Below, one piece after another: positions 59,583 to 64,000 of a stretch of 64,000 nucleotides of DNA. This stretch comes from JALCRY01 sp050946575 (GTDB lineage Bacteria; Bacillota; Clostridia; Peptostreptococcales; Anaerovoracaceae), in the NCBI GenBank assembly GCA_050946575.1, contig JBMNVB010000001.1, positions 186,001-250,000 on the forward strand. Reading direction: 5' to 3'. A model generated the notes under the pieces. That model ran no database searches and had not been told where the DNA came from. It saw only the letters and a program-made list of their open reading frames with translations. The stretch's first letter is position 1. The number at the start of each line of letters is the position of its first letter. The position numbers were made by a program, and so were the translations under genes.

Positions 59583-60798
59583 TCTGCCCTCCGGTGATGT
59601 TCCCCTTCAGACGCCTGAAGTCGGTGAAGAACCGCGGGTACGATTTCGCCGCGGCTTCGGCGCCGTGTATCGTGACGGGCCCCGACGCGACAGTCGCGGC
59701 CACGGCGCACGCCATCACGATGCGGTGGTCATTGAAGCCGCTAACTTCCCCGCCCTGTATTTTTCCTCCGCGGATGCGGATGCCGTCCGGCGTTTCTCTC
59801 GCATCAATGCCGAGCGCCGTGAGGTTTTCGGTCATTGCTGCGAGCCGGTCGCTTTCCTTTATCCTCAGCCTCGAGGCGTTAGTTATCTTTCTCACTCCGG
59901 GAGTTGCCGCCATCAGGACGGCGAGCACCGGCACGAGGTCAGGGATATCGCTCGCGTCCACTTTTTTCAGGTCTCTGAATCTGCTCAGTATCTTTACGAT
60001 CCGCCGGTCGCCCTGCTTCGATCTCATATCGAGGCCGCTGACTCCGACGTCGCTCCCGAGGTAATCGGCCGCGAGCCAGAAAGCGGCGTTCGACCAGTCG
60101 CCCTCCGCTTTCACGATCCCGGTGTGTCCGTACCCTGTGTCCGGGACGGTGTAGACGCCGCCGGAAACACCGACTCTGACGCCTGCCTTTTCCATGACGT
60201 CGAGCGTCATGTCGACATACCCCGACGATTCGAGTTCTGTCGTGAGCCTGATCGTTCCTCCGCCGCACAGCGGGAGCGCGAGCAGGAGCCCCGTGATATA
60301 CTGTGAGCTTACATTCCCGGGGAGTTCGAATTCTCCTCCGGTCATATGCCCGCTCACGGTCACGATCCCGCGGGCGGATCCGTCCCCGTCCGTGTCAGGC
60401 TCCGATATATTCACCCCGTGCGCGCTCATCTGCCCTGTCAGGATGTCCACCGGCCTTTCCGGCAGCCGGCCGTGTCCGGTGAACGTCGCCGTCAGTCCTA
60501 GCGCCGACACGACGGGGAGAAGGAATCTCAGCGTCGAGCCGGACTCCCCGCAGTCGAGTATCAATGCGCTGCCGTCCGCAGCAGCTTCCTTTATTTTCTC
60601 ACAGCAGTCCTTCGTCGCTCTGATGTCCAGAGACGATTCGTCCGGTTCGAACCGGGCAGAGCCGCCCGCGTCCTCACCGGACCTGATGTCTGCGATATCG
60701 GCCAGAGTCTCCGCGATCAGAATGCGGTGAGTCTGGGATTTTGAAGGGATCGCCTCGAGATTGCCGGCAAGCGGCCCGGGCGCGATCGTGATATCCAT
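59575..60798 (-). CDS. aroA: 3-phosphoshikimate 1-carboxyvinyltransferase (EPSP synthase)
   Basis: 407 aa. IPSKSQTHRILIAETLAD with the catalytic Lys near residue 19, DCGESGSTLRFLLPV near 80, SSQYITGLLLALP near 163, and SRLRIKESDRLAAMTENL near 325. It condenses shikimate 3-phosphate with PEP. It carries the CGESGSTLRF form of the PEP loop, unlike E. coli GNAGTAMR. Two GCATTGAT octamers lie within it. Confidence 0.95.
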   Translation of the reverse strand: MDITIAPGPLAGNLEAIPSKSQTHRILIAETLADIADIRSGEDAGGSARFEPDESSLDIRATKDCCEKIKEAAADGSALILDCGESGSTLRFLLPVVSALGLTATFTGHGRLPERPVDILTGQMSAHGVNISEPDTDGDGSARGIVTVSGHMTGGEFELPGNVSSQYITGLLLALPLCGGGTIRLTTELESSGYVDMTLDVMEKAGVRVGVSGGVYTVPDTGYGHTGIVKAEGDWSNAAFWLAADYLGSDVGVSGLDMRSKQGDRRIVKILSRFRDLKKVDASDIPDLVPVLAVLMAATPGVRKITNASRLRIKESDRLAAMTENLTALGIDARETPDGIRIRGGKIQGGEVSGFNDHRIVMACAVAATVASGPVTIHGAEAAAKSYPRFFTDFRRLKGNITGGQND

Positions 60799-60810
60799 AT
60801 TGTTTCCTTT

Positions 60811-61872
60811 CTACAGTCCCGCCTTAAAGAAGTCGACAAGTTCTTCCTGCGGTATGTCCATGAGAGCGCATTCTCCGATCTCAAGCGGTATCACGACGGT
60901 GATAGTCCCGCCGCGGCGCTTCTTGTCCGTGGAAGCGGCGGCCGCGAGTTCCTCGGCGCTGTACGGGCACTCCATGTTATATCCGTATCTGAGAAGAAAT
61001 GTCTTGATTTTCGAATAGCAGTCCTCGCGCGACCACTCTTTCACGAGCGCTGCCTTCGACGCTATCAGCATGCCCGTCGCGACGGCGCTGCCGTGGCTCA
61101 CGCTGAAATCGCTGAGCCGCTCTATTGCGTGCCCTGCGGTGTGTCCGAAATTCAGCAGCTGCCGCAGCCCGCTTTCGTATTCGTCCTGCTCCACGATGCC
61201 CGCTTTCACATGTATGGATCCCGTAACGAGCCTCATGACGAATTCGCTGAACGGCGGTTCGTCCGCCGACAGGATATATTCGAACAGGGACGCGTCCGCG
61301 ATCATTCCTGATTTAGCGGCTTCCGCGAGACCGTCCATGAAAATGTCGTGAGTGAGAGACTCGGCCGTCTTCGGATCGTAGATCACGAGCGACGGCTGGT
61401 GGAACACGCCGGCGAGATTCTTGCCGGCCGTGAGATTTACCGCAGTCTTTCCGCCTACGGATGAATCGACTGCGGCGAGCAGCGTCGTCGGCACCTGGAT
61501 GAATTTTATGCCGCGCATATATGTGCCGGCCGCGAACCCGGTGAGGTCGCCGATCACGCCGCCGCCGAGCGCGACGAGCATGTCGGAACGCGTGAAACCG
61601 TTGTCCGCGAGATATTCGAGCAGCGTATCAAGGCACCCCATCGTCTTGGTCATTTCGCCTTCGGGGAACGTTATCTTGAATACGTCGAATCCGCATTCTG
61701 AAAATGAATCCGCTACAGTATCGTTAAAAAGGTCATGAGTCGTCTTGTCCGTGACGATACACACTTTACATACGTCCGTGACTTCAAACGCCAGCGTTCC
61801 GGCCTGCGAGAGCGCGCCGCTCTCGATGATCACATCGTACGGCGCGGATGTGTTTATCCGTATTCTTTCCAT
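60811..61872 (-). CDS. aroB: 3-dehydroquinate synthase
   Basis: 353 aa. FPEGEMTKTMGCLDTLLEYL and LVALGGGVIGDLTGFAAGTY near residues 100-119 bind NAD and substrate, GGKTAVN near 145 and NFGHTAGHAIERLSDFSVSHG near 236 bring metal ligands. It makes 3-dehydroquinate from DAHP. GGGAGG precedes the ATG. Confidence 0.96.
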   Translation of the reverse strand: MERIRINTSAPYDVIIESGALSQAGTLAFEVTDVCKVCIVTDKTTHDLFNDTVADSFSECGFDVFKITFPEGEMTKTMGCLDTLLEYLADNGFTRSDMLVALGGGVIGDLTGFAAGTYMRGIKFIQVPTTLLAAVDSSVGGKTAVNLTAGKNLAGVFHQPSLVIYDPKTAESLTHDIFMDGLAEAAKSGMIADASLFEYILSADEPPFSEFVMRLVTGSIHVKAGIVEQDEYESGLRQLLNFGHTAGHAIERLSDFSVSHGSAVATGMLIASKAALVKEWSREDCYSKIKTFLLRYGYNMECPYSAEELAAAASTDKKRRGGTITVVIPLEIGECALMDIPQEELVDFFKAGL

Positions 61873-61931
61873 AATTCCTCCCGGTCATGCGGCATCGATG
61901 CGGCCGTCCGGCCGGGGCGCCCCGGCTTTTT

Positions 61932-62774
61932 CTAGAACTCGCGCTTGTCGATCTCCGTCTTCAGCTCACGCCCTTCGCGGAGCAGTTCGCACAGCCCCTG
62001 CTCGTCATTGCGCTTTATGGCTTCGCTGTACTGTTTCAGATTGTCGATCAGCATGTCGATCTCGCCGGCCAGGTATTCGCCGTTCTCGATGAACAGCTCC
62101 GCCCACATGACCTCATTCATATTCGCGACGCGCGTCATATCGTCGTAGCTGCCGCCGGTGAATCCGTGATTCTCCCGCGCGGTCGGACTTTTTATGAACG
62201 CGCTCGAAAGTACATGCGGAAGCTGGGAAGTGTACGCGATTATACGGTCGTGCTTATCCGGCTCGCATATCTCGAGATTCGTGAACCCGATATCCTTCAT
62301 GAGCCTGTCGGCGCGGTCCGCTATCTCTATCGGCGTCCCGGTCATCGGGAGCATGATCACCGACGCATTGCTGAACATCGACTTCTTCGAATATCTGAAT
62401 CCGCCGTGCTCTGTCCCGGCCATCGGATGGACTCCGATGAACCAGAAGCCTTCCTCCTGCGCGATGGGTACGATCCCGTCCCACACGCACTGCTTGACTC
62501 CGCATGTGTCCATTATAACAGAACCCTTTTTAAATTCGTGCCGGTGTTTCTCGACGAATGCTATCGTATCGCGCGGGTACAGCGCGACGATCACGAGGTC
62601 GCACATAGGGATGCGCTCCTCCGTCAGTTCGTCCTCGACTGCTCCGAGCAGTATCGCTTCACGCAGGACCGTCTGATTCGTATCAAAGCCGTAGACCACA
62701 TGGTCGTCGAGGCTGTTCATCGCCTTCGCCATGGACCCGCCGATAAGGCCGAGCCCGATAACACCGATCATCAT
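61932..62774 (-). CDS. tyrA: Prephenate dehydrogenase
   Basis: 280 aa. The NAD motif GVIGLGLIGGSMAKAM starts at residue 4; GVHPMAGTEHGGF near 124-136 is the prephenate-binding signature, and TSQLPHVLSSAF lies near 203. The protein has no ACT domain, so feedback control by tyrosine through such a domain is not expected. AAGGAGGAACT precedes two adjacent ATG codons. It makes 4-hydroxyphenylpyruvate. Confidence 0.94.
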   Translation of the reverse strand: MMIGVIGLGLIGGSMAKAMNSLDDHVVYGFDTNQTVLREAILLGAVEDELTEERIPMCDLVIVALYPRDTIAFVEKHRHEFKKGSVIMDTCGVKQCVWDGIVPIAQEEGFWFIGVHPMAGTEHGGFRYSKKSMFSNASVIMLPMTGTPIEIADRADRLMKDIGFTNLEICEPDKHDRIIAYTSQLPHVLSSAFIKSPTARENHGFTGGSYDDMTRVANMNEVMWAELFIENGEYLAGEIDMLIDNLKQYSEAIKRNDEQGLCELLREGRELKTEIDKREF

Positions 62775-62843
62775 TTTTGAGTTCCTCCTTATATTTTACC
62801 ATCAATGCGCGCGGGCGCAGTATTTTTCGTGTTATTTTACCGT

Positions 62844-63914
62844 TTATTTAACCGCGAATTCAGGGACCTGGGGTTCCGGCACCTGCGGCACCACGCTGTT
62901 TTTGAACGCGAACGGCCTGATTTTGTTCACTGCGTCCGCGACTTCCCTGAACTGAGCCGGTCTGAGCGACTGCTGTCCGTCGCACAGAGCGTGCTCCGGA
63001 TCGTTGTGCACTTCGATGATCAGCCCGTCCGCTCCGGCCGCGACCGACGCCATCGCCATCGGCATCACCAGGCTCGCAACGCCCGTCGCGTGAGACGGAT
63101 CCACGATGACCGGGAGATGCGTCTTTTCCTTCAGCACCGCGATCGCGGAAATGTCCAGCGTGTTTCTCGTAACGGTCTCGAATGTCCTTATGCCTCTCTC
63201 GCACAGGATCACGTTTTCGTTCCCGCCGGCCATGATGTATTCGGCGCTCATGAGCAGTTCCTCTATGGTGCTCGACATGCCGCGCTTCAGCAGGATCGGC
63301 TTGTCAACATGGCCGAGCTCCTTCAGCAGCTCGAAGTTCTGCATGTTCCTCGCTCCGACCTGGATTATATCCACATCTTCGAACAGGTCGAGCTGCGATG
63401 CGTCCATGAGCTCCGTCACGATCGGGAGCCCTGTCGCCTTCTTGGCCTTCGACAGGTATTCGAGTCCCTTCTCGCGCAGTCCCTGGAAAGAGTACGGTGA
63501 TGTCCTCGGCTTGAACGCGCCGCCGCGGAGCAGCCCCGCGCCCGCCTCTTTCACTGCCTTGGCGATCCCGGTGATCTGTTCTTCGGTCTCAACTGAGCAG
63601 GGGCCCGCTATCATCTGGAAATTGCCGCCGCCGATCTTCACTTCGTTTTCGCCTTCGCCGACTGTGATAACAGTGTCTACAGGGTGGTATTTCCTGTTCG
63701 CGTTTTTGTAAGGCTCCTGGACGCGCATGACCTTCTGCACGATGTCAAGCGCTTCGATCAGCTCGATGTCTATCTGCGAAGTGTCGCCGATCAGCCCGAG
63801 TATCGTCCTGTTCACGCCGCGGCTGTAATGGATGTCGAGTCCCATGCTCTTCAGCCACGATACCAGATTCTTCAGTTGTTTTTCTTCCGGATTTTCATGT
63901 AGTACGATAATCAT
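62844..63914 (-). CDS. aroF: DAHP synthase (type I-beta, with N-terminal regulatory domain)
   Basis: 356 aa. Residues 1-70 are a ferredoxin/ACT-like regulatory domain ([20 protein letters not shown]), as in tyrosine-sensitive Thermotoga-type enzymes. The TIM barrel follows with [10 protein letters not shown] near 101, [15 protein letters not shown] near 131, and [14 protein letters not shown] near 271. It condenses PEP and erythrose 4-phosphate. An unusual repeated tail ([12 protein letters not shown]) ends the protein. First gene of the aro operon, after a likely attenuator. Confidence 0.95.
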   Translation of the reverse strand: MIIVLHENPEEKQLKNLVSWLKSMGLDIHYSRGVNRTILGLIGDTSQIDIELIEALDIVQKVMRVQEPYKNANRKYHPVDTVITVGEGENEVKIGGGNFQMIAGPCSVETEEQITGIAKAVKEAGAGLLRGGAFKPRTSPYSFQGLREKGLEYLSKAKKATGLPIVTELMDASQLDLFEDVDIIQVGARNMQNFELLKELGHVDKPILLKRGMSSTIEELLMSAEYIMAGGNENVILCERGIRTFETVTRNTLDISAIAVLKEKTHLPVIVDPSHATGVASLVMPMAMASVAAGADGLIIEVHNDPEHALCDGQQSLRPAQFREVADAVNKIRPFAFKNSVVPQVPEPQVPEFAVK

Positions 63915-63946
63915 TTCACTTTCCTCCTGCGTTGATGCTGTAAACG

Positions 63947-63978
63947 AAAAAAACCGCCGGCATGAGTCCGCCTGCGGT
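63947..63978 (-). terminator. Terminator/attenuator before the aro operon
   Basis: On the minus strand ACCGC-A-GGC pairs with GCC-G-GCGGT (63978-63970, 63961-63953), followed by seven T. It ends about 20 bp before the DAHP synthase ribosome site. Either a preceding transcript ends here or it is an attenuator. An ATG frame beginning at 63998-64000 or 63988 runs through the hairpin and ends at the aroF start; it could be a leader peptide. The window stops too early to tell. Confidence 0.6.
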
Positions 63979-64000
63979 AATTGTTCATGATCCGGCGCAT

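Larger units (their letters stand above)
2850..62808. repeat. Dispersed octamer GCATTGAT/ATCAATGC, 46 copies
   Basis: Exact copies were counted by eye on both strands: 22 as GCATTGAT and 24 as ATCAATGC in the plus strand. Two orientations of an 8-mer in 64 kb should give about 2. About 17 copies are outside genes and the rest inside genes of every kind. None occurs in gyrB, gyrA, rsbW or sigB (12.0-19.4 kb). The related GCATTGCT/AGCAATGC is also frequent (about 17). Positions are listed under findings. Confidence 0.9.

Noticed and set aside
63947..64000. T-box riboswitch before the aro operon
   Set aside because: Only the ACCGC start of the terminator fits; the conserved antiterminator core is not visible in the available sequence, so I list it only as a possible attenuator.

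Overview
This 64 kb window is the replication-origin region of a Bacillota (Firmicutes) chromosome. The gene order supports this: rpmH-rnpA-yidD-yidC-jag-mnmE-mnmG-rsmG-parA-parB runs leftwards and dnaA-dnaN-recF-gyrB-gyrA runs rightwards. parS sites, DnaA boxes, a SigB/RsbW pair, a GdpP-rplI-dnaB block, RNase M5 and an LTA synthase also fit. GC-leaning codon use, methionine gamma-lyase, diaminopropionate ammonia-lyase and the absence of respiratory genes suggest an anaerobic clostridial lineage, possibly near Anaerovoracaceae/Family XIII. That placement is a guess. No rRNA, tRNA, CRISPR array, IS element or prophage was recognised.

Layout. 0-8.5 kb (minus strand): chromosome partitioning, tRNA U34 and 16S modification, membrane insertion, RNase P and L34. 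8.5-10.4 kb: bipartite oriC around dnaA. 10.4-19.4 kb: clamp, RecF, gyrase, then an anti-sigma/sigma pair and a LysR regulator apparently co-transcribed with gyrA. 19.7-27.9 kb: methionine gamma-lyase, then an envelope block (PlsC, YbjQ, PAP2, GT2, nucleotidyltransferase, GtrA, YfhO) resembling the CsbB-GtcA-YfhO teichoic-acid glycosylation set; an LTA synthase lies at 54.3 kb. 27.8-35.6 kb: amino-acid and PLP-enzyme cluster (AraC, M20 amidohydrolase, DpaL, MocR, racemase, decarboxylase, GNAT). 35.6-37.3 kb: hairpin repeat arrays and a small membrane-protein gene. 37.3-39.0 kb: adaptive response to DNA alkylation (AdaA, MGMT, AlkA). 39.1-42.4 kb: an unknown membrane protein, a degenerate shikimate-kinase-like protein, a second nucleotidyltransferase and a flippase-like protein. 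42.5-43.8 kb: rpsF-ssb-rpsR. 43.8-45.1 kb: a second large repeat region. 45.1-51.4 kb: phosphatase, c-di-AMP phosphodiesterase, L9, replicative helicase, DnaD protein and the paralogue of the small membrane protein. 51.4-56.9 kb: thioesterase, DivIC-like protein, RNase M5, KsgA, LTA synthase and YbaK. 56.9-64 kb (minus strand): a nearly complete shikimate-to-tyrosine operon with an aroE-aroK fusion.

The most unusual signals are non-genic. First, the octamer GCATTGAT/ATCAATGC occurs 46 times by eye, against about 2 expected. It lies in both orientations, in coding and non-coding DNA, sometimes as inverted pairs, including a perfect 14-bp palindrome inside oriC. Second, three arrays of inverted repeats with different arms share one design: GGTG/CACC arm ends and spacings of about 42, 84 and 125 bp. 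Third, two unlinked copies of a small promoter-gene-terminator module encode paralogous 83-84 aa putative membrane proteins. Coordinates of starts were adjusted to ribosome binding sites where these clearly decided the start.
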